Source of the DNA: Diplodia intermedia
Taxonomy: Eukaryota > Ascomycota > Dothideomycetes > Botryosphaeriales > Botryosphaeriaceae
Reading direction: 5' to 3'
DNA: 64,000 bases
Assembly (NCBI GenBank): GCA_021495925.1
Contig: JAKEKT010000004.1
Coordinates: forward strand, 62,001 to 126,000
The position numbers and the translations under genes were made by a program. The notes beneath the pieces are model-generated. The model was not told where the DNA came from. It worked only from the letters and a program-made list of their open reading frames with translations, and ran no database searches. Positions 41,961 to 53,450 of the stretch are shown here, piece after piece (position 1 is the first letter of the stretch; every line of letters begins with the position of its first letter).

Positions 41961-43433
41961 GTTGGGAAACACCGAAGAGAAAGACCGTTTGAAGCGAGAG
42001 ACAGAAACGACCGGAGCGACAGACAATCGAAAAGAGCGTGGGAATTTAGTTTGACGCTTCACACCGCCGTCGGGACAGGCATGCGCAGCCGTGATTGGCA
42101 ATGTTGGCAAGCTCCAGAAGCGAGGACTTCGGACGGAAGACTGGAAGGTCGCTCTGCCAAGATCGGGGAGGACCTAGCGGAAGTTGAGGAGCTTGGAGGC
42201 TGCGGGTGAAGACGTGGAGAGGGAAGTGCTGGGGGCGGGGGGCCAGGCAGAGATAAATAGGCGCTGGCGAGCTGTCGCTGCGCAGCCGTTGGCCTGCGAT
42301 TGGGCGGAATTGTATAGGGCTGGTTCGTCGGGCTGGCAGGCGTTTGCCTATTCGCGTGGTACCAGCGCACGCCCGCAGCTGTGCCCACGCTCGCGGCAGG
42401 GATGCGAGGATCCAGTCGTCGCCATTGGCAGGAATGACGTACAGCCCCAGCCTCGCGATAAGACGGCATGCGAAGGCTGGCGGAAGTGGAAAGCGACGAC
42501 TCAGCGCGAGACGCGTCCGGCCGACGCGTGCGGCACGACGCGGTAGCATGTGCTGCCTAGACGGGCGATGAGTGTCTCGGGGCTGCAAGGGGGCCTGCTG
42601 AGAGGCCGCCGCCAACGCGCGCCGTGGAACGCGCCAACGCCAACGGGACGCGGAATCATGTGCCAGGGCGGCACAGTCATTACTACTGCCTGCCCAACAA
42701 GGAGTAGCCGGCTGCGTCAGGAGGGGAAGCCGGCTACTCCTTCTCGGCCGTGTCAGGGGCGGGGCACAGACCGCTGACATCAAACGGCCCAGGCCGGTGG
42801 GCGGCAACGTCACACTGCACAGCGCCTGCAGCATCCCTCCAAATTTCTTCTCAAAACAACGGATCCATTGCTATGTGGGCTTTCTCATGTTGCCGCCGTC
42901 TTTGCCGATCCCCGCGCCCACCCGCTCTAAAGCGTTGCTTGTTGTCCCGAAGCCAATAACCCCGTCTTTTCTCCCAATGATATCAACACCCAAAGATTCT
43001 ACTTCGGCTGCGCCTGCATGTCCCGAGGGGGCCGTGCCTCTACTTCCCAATCTCCCTATGTACAGCCGGTCCGGCGCTCCTCCGTCCACGCAAGCCACGC
43101 TGTTGTCTTGATCGAAGTCGACGCGTTGCGGAAAGTGATGCCAACGCTAGAGAGAAGAACACTGTTTCTTGCAATACAAAGAAAGCATAATGAAGTCCAG
43201 AACAAACGCCAGTGCACCGTGGATGCTGCTTTGTCCAGAACTTGCCCATGTAATAATGTAGTGGGGTCCTGGTAACGCGCCCGTCAAGATCTCGTCATAG
43301 TTGTTGCCTACCTCCCCGCCTCTGGATCCGGTCCGTCCGGATGAATTGTCGCAGAATTGAGTTCACTTCTCGCCATGTCTCTGCTTGGGAAAGAAATGAA
43401 ACAGGCCGTGCCCACTTGGAATTCGGTCCTCGT
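41961..43433. other. Intergenic region between BTB and phosphatase genes
   Basis: GC-rich promoter of the BTB gene on the left; a perfect 15-bp hairpin at 42699-42742; AT-richer 3' flank of the phosphatase gene from about 43090. A 262-codon minus-strand frame (42046-42834) is Arg/Pro/Ala-rich and not called. Confidence 0.55.
42699..42742. repeat. Perfect 15-bp inverted repeat (hairpin)
   Basis: AAGGAGTAGCCGGCT at 42699-42713 pairs with AGCCGGCTACTCCTT at 42728-42742 without mismatch, leaving a 14-base loop. It lies about 740 bp upstream of the BTB start codon, in non-coding sequence. Confidence 0.92.
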
Positions 43434-46100
43434 CTACCTCAAGTCTTGGTTCTGTTCGACCAACCACTCCAAGACGCTTTCGTAACAGAGGACAAACTGG
43501 CGTAGGCTTTGCACCATGCTCAGTCTCTGGTGCCTGAAAGTCTCAACCGTCTTCTCGATCAGATCGATGTCGTCCCGGCCAAGCCATGCACCATCGAGCC
43601 CCTCATCCGTCGCCGCGTCCTGGGACTTGAAGAATGGATTGTCCTTGGCCTTTGTCATCGAGCTCTTGTCGACGTCCATCGGGGACGCCTGGCGCCGCGA
43701 TCGTGAGCTCCTCTGCCGCTTGAGCATGTCGATAACACTGTCGACCGTGCAGAAAGTACCCGTGCGACCACAGCCAGCACTGCAGTGAACAAGCACCGGG
43801 TGGCTGTTCAGCGGATCGGGATCATCAACTGAACCGCCCTGCGTCTGCCGGACAACAGCGTCGCACTGCTCCACGAGGCCAAGAAGATGGGCTGGGTGTG
43901 CCGGCGCTCCAAAATCAGGCCAGTTGGAGTATTGAAGTTGTGTAATCTCGCGCATCCTCGCGAAGGGAAGCTCAGTGTTCGACAAGGTGAACTTGCGGAC
44001 TATGACGTAGGGTTGCTCAGAGCTAGGTGATGTTTGGTTATCAGGCGTAGGGAAATAGTCCATAGACTGCGAAGACACCCCTGATCCTCGTGAAGAACCT
44101 CCTAGTCCTTCCGAGGAGCGGTTGTCTGTGCTACCTCTCGCGTGATGACGCCTGATGGCTCCTGGCTCCAAAGATGCACGATGCTCGGTGTGAAAGTTTA
44201 ATCTGTAAGCTCCGTACTGCTGGCCATCCCAGTAGTTGTGCGCTTTGATTTGACCGCCCTCCTTCTCGGCTGTCAACATGACAATCACTCGAACGTCTTG
44301 TTGCCAGACTACACTCCAGAAGTCCGCGAACGTGACTGGTATCGGCCCTTGAGTCGCAATATACCGCTTGTTTGACCATGGTGGCTGGACATGATTTGCG
44401 TTGACGTAATCGCAGCCTTCGGACGGTACGCCCTCCAACTTGACCCGGCTGTGCTCGAAAGGCCAAATGTTGTTGTACCGGTTCTTGGTTCCCTTTTCGA
44501 TGCCTGCAATCTTAACGCTTTTCGGTGCCTCTGGCCCAGGTTCACCATAAACAACTTTGCCCGACAAGGCTTCCTGCATCCGTTTCTGCTCACGCTTCTC
44601 GATTTGCAGGAACTTGTCGGAGACGGAAGCCCCTTTGTCTTTCTCGTCGGCTGCGTGCTTCAGCCATCCAGGCAGCTGTCTCTCAGTGTTGTTGTTCATT
44701 CTCTGTGGTCGCTTTACAGGCATCTGACCGACACCGCCGATCAGGTCCATGTTTTGCCGGATATTGCCAAAGAAGGGATTCGCTGCGTTCTGTGTTGCAG
44801 GCATAGGGCAACCACCCACCACGGGGGCCGGTCCTGGCATATTGTCCAGCTTCAAGCTCGGCTTTTTGCTGGCACTGCTGGCTGCTGGCCCGGTGCCCCT
44901 CGTAACGAAAGATGGGAACTTGGAAGAAAACTCCTTGATGCCGCCGCGTATTATGTATGAGGGGCCATTCCAGCCTTCATTAGCAAACTTCTTGAGGGTG
45001 TTGACACAACTCGTGGCGTCCTTTAGCTGAGATGAGTCTGCATCGTAGACGACGATGTATCTACAGCTCCTCCAATTCTCGAACTTCTTGCGTTGGCCCT
45101 CGAGGCTAAACGTTTCCGCTAGCTTTTCCACGTTGAAAGACACTCTCTTCAGAAGGGTCGTAGGAATGCAGAGATTCAGGGCATCGCGTATCCTGGAAAG
45201 CGCATACTGTGTGGAAACGCGGAGGTCAAGAAGGAGGATCTCTTCTTCCGAAGACTCCAAGAGAGTGACGACATGTTGCGGAGTCACCATGACTGGGCCC
45301 TGTTTAGGCACTGCGGTTTCGTCGAGATTTGCTGGTAATGTTTCGGCGCGCGTATGTGTTGATGCATTCGATGGCATTTTGGATGGAAGCATTGAAAGCC
45401 TGTCGATCGCAGGGTCGGCGAATTTCGGAGGCTGATCGCTGTCCGAAGATTCAGGGTAGGCTCCTGGAGACAGGCGGCGTGGGCGGGTTGGAAAGCCAGA
45501 CGAATCGGACGAAAGCATGCGCTTAGGGGACCGTGGCTTCTCTGGGATCAAAAATGACCCGCTCGAGTCGCTGCTCCTGGGAGAGACGGGGGTGCCGTTT
45601 TGAATGGCGGTGGGAGAGTCGACATGGCTGGTCGAGCGGGCGGAAGGCGGGTTGGAGAGGCTCATCGGACTTTTGGCAAAGGTGAACTGCGACAGTCCAC
45701 CACCGAGGCTGAACTTCCTGCCCTCTTCGGACTGGCGGCGGAATGCTTCGAATTCAGGATTCTGATCGACAGGTATTACGCGGGGTGATGCGGCGGCAGC
45801 GGAGCGCACATTGGAAGTCGGGGGACTCCAGTTGGCCTTGGCGTGGCGGGCGCCACTGGAGGAGAAGATGTCGGCAGTCGAGTCGAATGCAAGGCCAAAG
45901 TAATTGGGGCTGGGAGTGCGGGCGTCCTGGGCAATGGGCGAGCGGGTGTCGTTAGGGCGGAGGGCGGGCGGCAGCGGCTGGCCGACGGAGGCGGGAGTCC
46001 TGGCGGTGGTGGCTCGTGAGGGAGTGGGCCTCTGCTGGGAATGCGGATGGTGCTCCCAGGCACAGGGAGTGTGCGACGGGGTGGCGGCGCTGGTGGTCAT
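43434..46100 (-). CDS. Protein tyrosine phosphatase with degenerate rhodanese (CH2) domain
   Basis: A single exon of 888 residues. Residues 1-260 are Ser/Pro-rich and disordered. A rhodanese/CH2-type domain follows (about 270-405): 'ILLLDLRVSTQYALSRI', 'IVVYDADSSQLKDATSCVN', 'YIIRGGIKEFSSKFPSF'; where an active rhodanese has its catalytic Cys, this one has Asp (YDADS). The phosphatase domain (about 535-880) has 'KNRYNNIWPFEHSRVKL', 'YIATQGPIPVTFADFW', the WPD loop 'YSNWPDFGAP' and the P-loop HCSAGCGRTG at 772-781 with catalytic Cys and Arg. This layout matches fungal Ptp2/Ptp3/Pyp-type enzymes, which dephosphorylate MAP kinases and use the CH2 region for docking. Insertions of Ser/Gly-rich and Arg-rich sequence interrupt the catalytic domain. 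Confidence 0.92.
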   Translation of the reverse strand: MTTSAATPSHTPCAWEHHPHSQQRPTPSRATTARTPASVGQPLPPALRPNDTRSPIAQDARTPSPNYFGLAFDSTADIFSSSGARHAKANWSPPTSNVRSAAAASPRVIPVDQNPEFEAFRRQSEEGRKFSLGGGLSQFTFAKSPMSLSNPPSARSTSHVDSPTAIQNGTPVSPRSSDSSGSFLIPEKPRSPKRMLSSDSSGFPTRPRRLSPGAYPESSDSDQPPKFADPAIDRLSMLPSKMPSNASTHTRAETLPANLDETAVPKQGPVMVTPQHVVTLLESSEEEILLLDLRVSTQYALSRIRDALNLCIPTTLLKRVSFNVEKLAETFSLEGQRKKFENWRSCRYIVVYDADSSQLKDATSCVNTLKKFANEGWNGPSYIIRGGIKEFSSKFPSFVTRGTGPAASSASKKPSLKLDNMPGPAPVVGGCPMPATQNAANPFFGNIRQNMDLIGGVGQMPVKRPQRMNNNTERQLPGWLKHAADEKDKGASVSDKFLQIEKREQKRMQEALSGKVVYGEPGPEAPKSVKIAGIEKGTKNRYNNIWPFEHSRVKLEGVPSEGCDYVNANHVQPPWSNKRYIATQGPIPVTFADFWSVVWQQDVRVIVMLTAEKEGGQIKAHNYWDGQQYGAYRLNFHTEHRASLEPGAIRRHHARGSTDNRSSEGLGGSSRGSGVSSQSMDYFPTPDNQTSPSSEQPYVIVRKFTLSNTELPFARMREITQLQYSNWPDFGAPAHPAHLLGLVEQCDAVVRQTQGGSVDDPDPLNSHPVLVHCSAGCGRTGTFCTVDSVIDMLKRQRSSRSRRQASPMDVDKSSMTKAKDNPFFKSQDAATDEGLDGAWLGRDDIDLIEKTVETFRHQRLSMVQSLRQFVLCYESVLEWLVEQNQDLR

Positions 46101-48101
46101 GTTGGTCGAGAATGCGACGCACTCACAGCCGCGACGGGAGATGGCGCTTGGTGGTGGGCATCAAACGCGGGCGATCGGGTGGAAGGCGGGCACAGCGGTC
46201 ATAGCGATCTTAAGGCGAGGGTTGCGCGCGTGAGAGGTTGCGGGCGTGGAAGGGAGGACGGCGAGGATGGAGGACGAGCCACGCATTACATCATCGCGGC
46301 AAACGCCTCGCTGACTCGGGCGGCGGAGCAGGCCACTTTGAAACACACAATGGCGCTGCACGGAGCGGCGGGATGGAAATTTCTCGCTGCGCTCAGGACA
46401 GCGGGGGCAGACACAGGCGCGGTGATGCGCTGGAAGTGGAGCGAGTCGGGCAGCGTGCGCTGGTGGGAGAGGAGGGTGAGGAGGCCGCGAGCTTGACGCA
46501 GGGTAGTGAAGGCGCCAAAACAACGTGAGAAATCCTTAGGCGCCCCTGGCCCTGTCGGATCAGAGGCAGATCGGTCACACTCTCGACGGCGGCGCCGCCG
46601 CGCCAATATACTTCCAAACGCTGCTGCCCTATCTCCGCGAACGGCGCCTGGCCTGCCGCGTTCTAGCCTTCCTCCTCAAACCGCCGCTGCCTTTGTCCCT
46701 CCCACGGAAGCGCACGCGCGCCCGCTGCAGCAAATTCAAATCTCGAGCCGGAGCGGTGGGGGCGCGCGCTGGCGGGGCCTGCCAGCTGCCTGTGGCCGCA
46801 AATCAGCTGTGGCCGTCTCCGCCCACGAGCGAGTCGTGCCGCGTTCTCGACCGTCTGCACGGCAATTTGGGCCCGCGCGCGCTCGGTCCACCGGTGTGGG
46901 CAAACCTGATTTCTGCTGCTTTTCGCCATGCCACCGCTGCGAATGCCATGCGCGCCGCCAGGGTCCGCGCCCGCGCCCGCGCCCTGCCCCAACAGCCCGG
47001 CGATGGCGCAACTGCCACGCCTGCCCGAGCCGGGCGACGGCGAGCACCAGTGACCCTTTGGGCGCGAGGGTGCGGCGGGCGGAGCGGTGCGGTGGCCTGC
47101 TGATCGCCGGGCGGTGGTGGTGGTGTGCACCCCTGGGGCTCAACTCTGGACCCTTTTTCGCTCGCTTCTCGCTTCGCAAGGCTGCCAATGGCCTGCGCCC
47201 ACCGCTCCCAGCCAGATCGCAAAGCCACGCCTGCGCCACGCCTCTCTCCGCGAAAACACTCGTCGATCGCGTGCGGTGCGCGCCCGGCCGCAACGCGAGT
47301 CACGCGCTCTGACGTCGCCTCGCCTGTGCTTGCAGCGCTCTCTTTGTTGACCACACCGCGCTGCTGCCCACGCCCCAGCCCCAAGCGCTGCTCCGCCCGC
47401 CTCCGAGCGCTCTCAGCCGCAGCCGTTCCCTTGGTTCCTGGCGCTGCCAGAGGTTCCTCCTTTGCGTGGTCAGCACGCCGTGCCGGCCCACTCGTGACGC
47501 GACCACCTCGTCCGCAAACACGCGACTGTCGGCGGCACTCTGGCCGGCGCTGCGCCGAACCGCGGACTTTCAGATCTGCCCGTGGGGGCTCGCTCCGCTG
47601 CACGCCTGCGCGAGCATACCCACGCGCTCCGACTCGGTGTCGACGTCTGCATGCAGTCGTGAGTATCCCCCCCTCGTATCGCGCCGCGCACAATCGTCCT
47701 CGTTTGCATGCAGCCGATGGCCCTCCTCCCAGCCCTACAGAACGTAGTGGACACGTCAGGTCGAAGCCAGCGCACGTCTTTGGACATGCCAAAGCGGACG
47801 GGCCATATGAGAGCCAGCTAGGCGTTCACCGGATCCGCTTACGTGCAGCCAAGCAACGGCCGCCAGCTAGCCCTGTCAAGGACGAAGACGCTTCCTTGCA
47901 GAGAACTTTCGGCCCTATAGCGCTGTGGCTTCCTCTCGAGTGCTTGCTGACCGACTAACTCAATCTCCATCTTAATCCGTTACTCGGCTTTTCAGGGACC
48001 ATCGGCTGCGGCGGACGGGCGTCTCTAAATAAGTGCTTCGCTCCCACCTTGTGCACCGCTTGTTGGCATGACTGGCTCTTATCTGCGGCCGCGCGGCTGA
48101 C
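46101..48101. other. Large divergent promoter region, 2 kb
   Basis: Very GC-rich between the phosphatase (leftward) and F-box (rightward) genes. Long frames on both strands (up to 329 codons) are Arg/Ala/Pro-rich, overlap one another and have no domains. GC-rich purine/pyrimidine runs occur at 46960-47010. Confidence 0.55.
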
Positions 48102-50197
48102 ATGTCGGGAAATAGGTCTCTTGAGAATATTCATGATACATCCGAATCCACCATGTTACTTGACCTGCCAAATGAGCTCCTGCTCGAGGTCATCTACGGC
48201 CTCGATCCAGGCAGCTTTTCGCAGATAACCCGCGTCTGCAGGACGCTTCGATCTGCAGCCCTCGGTACCCTACCACTCAAGCATCAGTTGGAAAAGGTTC
48301 CGGGCATCACCGACAGACTCTGCGGCTGCGGCGTGAAGAAGCTCTATAAAGCCTTCAAGCGCCGCACCGTGAAGAACCTCTTGCACGGCATCGAAGCTCT
48401 TGCCGACGTCTCCCGCTTTGCTCTGCCTGCTTCGCAGCCCCTGAAATATGGCCTGTTCATGAACTGTAGTTGCAAAACAGACCACTTGCTGATGGCAACA
48501 GTACACACCAAAGACGCTTCGGTCGGTGTCTACAGCATCAAGTCTCAGTTCCCCATCCTCAAATGTATCCTGTCGCCTACAGCCCTGGACCTTGGACCTG
48601 AAGAAGACATTCAATTCGAGGTTGTCAAGATGGCTTTCTACGACTCGCATGATCGCTCCACAACGTGCCAATGTGTGGACCGGCTTGCTGTGCTTTATCG
48701 TTACCGCTTGAAAGGCAATAGGCGTGGGCCATTCGTGGAAACGGCCGCTAAACGGTCCAAAGAGATTCTGAAACTCGTGACCTGGACTTTCACCGACTCC
48801 TTTGACGCAACCATTGAGGAAGTGCGAGACATCAATACAGGAGGTAGCCTCGAGCCGAGAGCCCTGGCAATGTCGGACGACGGCTCTGCAATTATTTCCT
48901 ATGACATCAATCCGGCCTCTGCACATGAGTATCCAGATCCCTATCGCGTTGAACTGGTTCAACGGCGCTCCGACAGGTACTATGGTATGCTTACCTCATG
49001 CCCCCTGACTACTCCCAGGCCGTATCCCACTTTTAACACATTGCAGATTCCTTTCCGCCCACCAGAGCGTATGATACAAGCTGTAATGCCCACGGCACTC
49101 CTACGCCAAGTGAAATCTCGATCATCAAGCGTAGGGTATGGTTCTTCGATCCCGGAATACCGACTCCACGGTACGAAATTGACGACTATGGCACCGTGAC
49201 CTCGATCCAGGTGCCTCATTCGCATTTCTCTTTCATACCAAGGCCACTTACCAGCGCGTCTTTCGGTTTTCCTCTTGCCGTCCACCACAAGCATGGACTC
49301 AAGGATCCCACGGGCGAGGAATACTGCCTCAACAGCGTACTGCAACTGCACATACAGGAGGATGCGCGATCGCGTGGCGCTTATATTGTCAAGGGCGTAC
49401 ATTTTCCGGACGGGTGTCAACACTACAACCCGCTTCAACGCTACTCTAGCTTGGACCACTTTGCGGTTGCTGAACTGAGTGGCCTTGACATCGACGCGAG
49501 CAGGAGCTCTTCGTTGGGTTTGATCATGGCAGTCTCGCCCCGCAAACGGCGCATTGCTATTGCTACCTGGAACCGCGTCCAAATATGGGTCGTTCACCCG
49601 GATGCTTTTTTCGAACGCCAAACGCACTCTAATGGATGTTTGACGTCCGTAAGTGGTGGTGAAAGCTCGAGTGACAACACGGAGACCAACGTCGATGATT
49701 CGATCTTTGATCTAATCGGCCGCGCCGAGGTTGAAGATTCGTACTCATCGAGTGACAACTCGGGGTCAGACGCAAGCACTCCCATCGCAACACATCACAG
49801 CAATTCATCTAGTTCAAGCACAGCCACAACTTCTTCCACGGACACGTCAGCCTCAAATTTCTCCAATGACGACGGCTTGGACCTGGATGAATGGCCGTGG
49901 ATTGATCGCTGTGGTTGGGACTATTACTCCTGCTATCCGCGCCGTGAGCTCAGCGAATGGAGGGCGTTTCCTGAAATAGGCCAAAATATTCCGGACGAAT
50001 GCCAAATCGTGAGCCTCCAGCCCGTTGAATTGCCGTCTCAGGGCGTGGTTTTGGCTTTGGCGTTCAATGGTGAGGATAGTCTATGGGCGTGGACAGATCG
50101 CGGCCCACTAAGGTGGAGTTTTGGTGGGGACTGTGACGGGAGGAGAGAGGAGCACGAGGCATACTGGCAAGTGAGGGAGATGAACGTCAGGATGTAA
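48102..50197 (+). CDS. F-box protein with long beta-rich C-terminus
   Basis: Exons 48102..48984 and 49047..50197 (62-bp intron, GTATGC donor, TTGCAG acceptor, phase 1) give 677 residues. The F-box lies at about 19-55 ('MLLDLPNELLLEVIYGLDP', 'FSQITRVCRTLRSAAL'). The remainder has repeated strand patterns with Trp/Tyr ('KLVTWTFTDSFDATIEEV', 'IAIATWNRVQIWVVHPDAF', 'LALAFNGEDSLWAWTDRG') resembling a divergent propeller, interrupted by a Ser/Asp-rich insertion (about 520-570). The spliced join gives 'YYDSFPPTRAYDTSCN' and 'IKRRVWFFDPGIPTPRYEID', whereas reading through gives a stop at 49199. Start could be the ATG at residue 18. Presumed SCF substrate adaptor; substrate unknown. Confidence 0.8.
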
Positions 50198-51506
50198 GAT
50201 GGCACACCCTTCGACGGGGGCCAGACATGGAACGCCCGAGATTCTCTTTCGATCTACCCGACATTAAGAGTGTCCAGGCTCCCTGTGGTGTTAACTTCCT
50301 TCTAATGTTTTCACTCGGATGTTGCATATCACAACGGGACAAGGATAGTGGGGAGCGATGGGTTATCGGGAAGCCCTCGCCCATGGGAATCGGTTCGATG
50401 GTTGTTCAATGATTACACGGTGATGGATGTGTTCATAAAAAAAAAAAACCCCCTCAGATGTAACGACTTGCACTAATGGAATTCCATTTTGACCTTATTT
50501 CTGGGCGTTTCATTCAAACTAGTATCCGACACCCACGAGACCGGGTGATCTGTCCTTGCAGACATTGCACTTCCTCTTTCCGCATTGGTGCGTTGCCTCG
50601 AGTCAGCATAGTGGATAACAGAGAACTTTTCCCAGCCGTGCCCCGCAAAAGAACCTTCTCTGCCTACACAATGGATGGTGGAAATTTGAGCTTAGGGCAA
50701 TGGAAGTAAATGTCTAACCGTAGATGCGAAATTTGTGAATCCTCCGGCGTGGGTAGTCGAAGCAATTTCCGTACACAAGAAACAACATTCAACTACCCAC
50801 GCAAATAGGGTGCAACATTCCTCTGGTGAAACAGCGCGGGGCCGCGGATGATCAAACTTGCGGTTTGTAGTGTGGGGCTATGCGCATGTGGTAAGTGGAG
50901 GTAAATAGAAAGATAAGATCAAACAAGATCAGCTGGAAGCGCGAAGAAGCACGTCGTATCGAGGTGGTCGGGAGTGGAGCGAAAAAAGAGGACCTGGTTC
51001 AACAGTAGAGACAAGGGCACGCACGGATGGAATCCACCGCAGCTTGGAGCGGTGTGTCGTCATTCGAGTGGTGTTCCTCACACACGACACGTTGGTGAAG
51101 AACAAGGCCGCGTCGTACACCTTGCAGAGGCAAGGGGAGGACGAGGCCAAAATAATGGGGTTATCTGTGCATTTTCTCTCCTGCACGCCCGTGCATTCAT
51201 TGCCGGGAGCTAAAAGGCGGGCACAATTGCGGATGTGCCAATTCGTCGATTCTTGATTATATTTTGCTTCGTCATCATTCGTCTTGTGTGTACTCCCCGC
51301 GAAACGTTTCACGATAGATGGTGTTACATGAAAAGTTCAGTTTTCTATGACTTGTTTGCTCCTCTGATGCCAACGTGTGCCTTCCATTGATCCCGAAAGC
51401 ATGCAACTACAGGACTGCATTTGTGCCGCGTGCAACGATAAGCAGGCATGATCGGTGATCGTACTGCGTCGTTCTCCCTTGCCCACCGATGAAAGTGGCC
51501 AGTCGC
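50198..51506. other. Intergenic region between convergent genes
   Basis: 3' flanks of the F-box and RPT6 genes. An A12 run at about 50438-50449 followed by CCCCC. No frame with coding character. Confidence 0.55.
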
Positions 51507-52735
51507 TTACTTCCAGAGCTTCGACAAACTCATCTGCTTGTCGTCGTGCTTGTTGAGAATCTTGGCCGTCGCGAGATCGAAATCTTCCTGCGTAACGTGC
51601 ACGCGTCTCTCGCGCAGCGCGTACATACCAGCTTCCGTGCAGACACCCTTCAGCTCGGCGCCAGAACAGCCGTTCATCTTCTCGGCAATCTTGGTCAGGT
51701 TGATGCCGCGGGTAAGGTTCATGGAGCGGGAGTGGATGCGCAGAATGTCGGCGCGGGCCTCGATGGTTGGCGGAGGGAACTCGATCTTGCGGTCAATCCG
51801 GCCGGGACGGAGCAGAGCGGGGTCCAGAATGTCGAGACGGTTGGTGGCCATGATGATCTTGATATTCTTGGTCGGCTCGAAACCATCGAGCTGGTTAAGC
51901 AGCTCCAGCATGGTACGTTGCACCTCCGAGTCACCGCCAGATGAGCCCTCCACACGGCTGCTACCGATGCTGTCGATTTCATCCATGAAGATGATCGACG
52001 GCGCATGCTCACGTGCCATGACGAACAGCTCACGTACCATACGCGAGCCTTCACCAATGTACTTCTGCACCAGCTCGCTGCCAGACACGCGGATGAACTT
52101 GCAGTCGGTATGGTGTGCCACTGCACGGGCAAGCAATGTCTTGCCCGTTCCAGGCGGCCCGTATAGCAGGACACCCTTCGGTTGTGCGATACCAAGAGAC
52201 TCGAACAGCTCGGGATGCTTGAGGCCCAGCTCGATAACCTCCTTGATTTCCTTGATCTGCTGGTCAAGACCACCAATCATGTCGTATGTGCTGTCAGGCA
52301 CCTTCTCAACCATCATGAGCGAGACGAGAGGGTCAACGGATGATGGCAGCATCTTCTCCAGTTTGTACGAGTCGCTGAGGAGAGTGACACGCTTGCCGGC
52401 GGTTAGTTTGGATATGTCAACCTGGTCCGAGACATCGACGACTGGGCCTTATCGTTAGCGGGCGTGGCAATCCGGCAGCCGAAGCGTTGTGGGTGCTCAC
52501 CGTATTTGCCCTCTGGATGCACCTTGACCAAGACCTTCTTCGTGCCCATGACCTTGACGACCTCGCCGACGTAGGAGCCAGGCTGTTGGAGCAGGCCCAG
52601 CTCCTCGCGCAGTAACCGCACGCGCGAGTTGTAATCGTTGCGCTGTGCTTCTAGACGGCGCAGCTTCGCCTGGCCCTGGATGATCTCGAGCTTCATGCTC
52701 TCGATCTTGTTGTGGAAGAAGGTGTCGAGCGCCAT
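51507..52735 (-). CDS. RPT6: 26S proteasome regulatory ATPase Rpt6
   Basis: Minus-strand exons 52735..52501 and 52441..51507 (59-bp intron, GTGAGC donor, CTAAC branch, phase 1) give 389 residues. An N-terminal coiled coil ('KIESMKLEIIQGQAKLRRL') and OB-fold ('SYVGEVVKVMGTKKVLVKV') precede the AAA+ domain: Walker A 'GPPGTGKT', Walker B 'IIFMDEID', second region 'GGDSEVQRTMLELLNQLDGF' and 'ALLRPGRIDRKIEF'. The C-terminus is 'MSLSKLWK'. Rpt6 is one of six ATPases of the 19S base that unfold substrates into the 20S core. ATG 52735 (MALDTFFHNK) fits the conserved start; an in-frame ATG at 52915 would add 60 Pro/Ala/Ser-rich residues. Divergent from the exchanger gene. Confidence 0.96.
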
Positions 52736-53450
52736 GGCGGTGGCGGCCGGGGGCGGGGCACGGGCGGCGGGAAGCGCAGAATCCGGGGATGCAGAAGGGG
52801 GCAGCGAGACGGGCAGCGTCTGGGCGGTGGCGATGCGGGGTGGGGCGGATGACGGGGGGTGGTGTTGGACGGGTGGTGATGATGGCAGCTGGCGCTCGAT
52901 GGTGTTGGAGCTCATGGAAGCTTGCGGCCACTCAGCGGCGTCGGCGTTCTCGGCGACCGTCCGCCGTCCGCCGCCGGATCAGCGCCCGGGCGCACCAGCT
53001 TCACCCGACGCGTCGCGGCGCTTGGGCCGCAGCAGCATTGTATCTCGCTGTGACGCAGGCCGGGCGGACAGACTCATGGAGGGTTCCCGCCGTCCATCAG
53101 GCGCGCAGTTACCGCGGCCTGCTCCTCACGTGCGCTGCACGGCTGCACGGCTGCGAGCTTGCAATCACCGCGCCGCTTGCGATCGCGCACCCCGTATCAC
53201 TGGTAGCGCAGCTAGCGCGGCGTGTGCAGGATGATTGACGGTCATCTGCCGGCCCCCATGTCTGCCACCTCTCGTCTGCTCCAGCTATAATAGTTCCCTC
53301 TACCAGCTTACCGCCTTTCCTGCCACCGCCCGCGATCTCCAGCACCAGCTTCCGCACGGCCCCCCAGCCAGACAATAAACAGGTTCAACGGCGGCTACTC
53401 GCCTCATTCCACAGCGCCTGACGGCCTCATTCCACCTGCCGAGCCTCGAA
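52736..53450. other. Divergent promoter region, RPT6 / VNX1
   Basis: 715 bp between opposite starts, with the possible RPT6 N-terminal extension at 52736-52915. GC-rich; no TATA box recognised. Confidence 0.55.

Noticed and set aside
42046..42834. 262-codon minus-strand frame upstream of the BTB gene
   Set aside because: Composition artefact (Arg/Pro/Ala/Ser), spans the perfect hairpin, no domain.
46803..47958. Overlapping frames of 329 codons (minus) and 277 codons (plus)
   Set aside because: Both lie in the most GC-rich intergenic stretch, both Arg/Ala/Pro-rich and mutually overlapping; neither shows domain or splice evidence.
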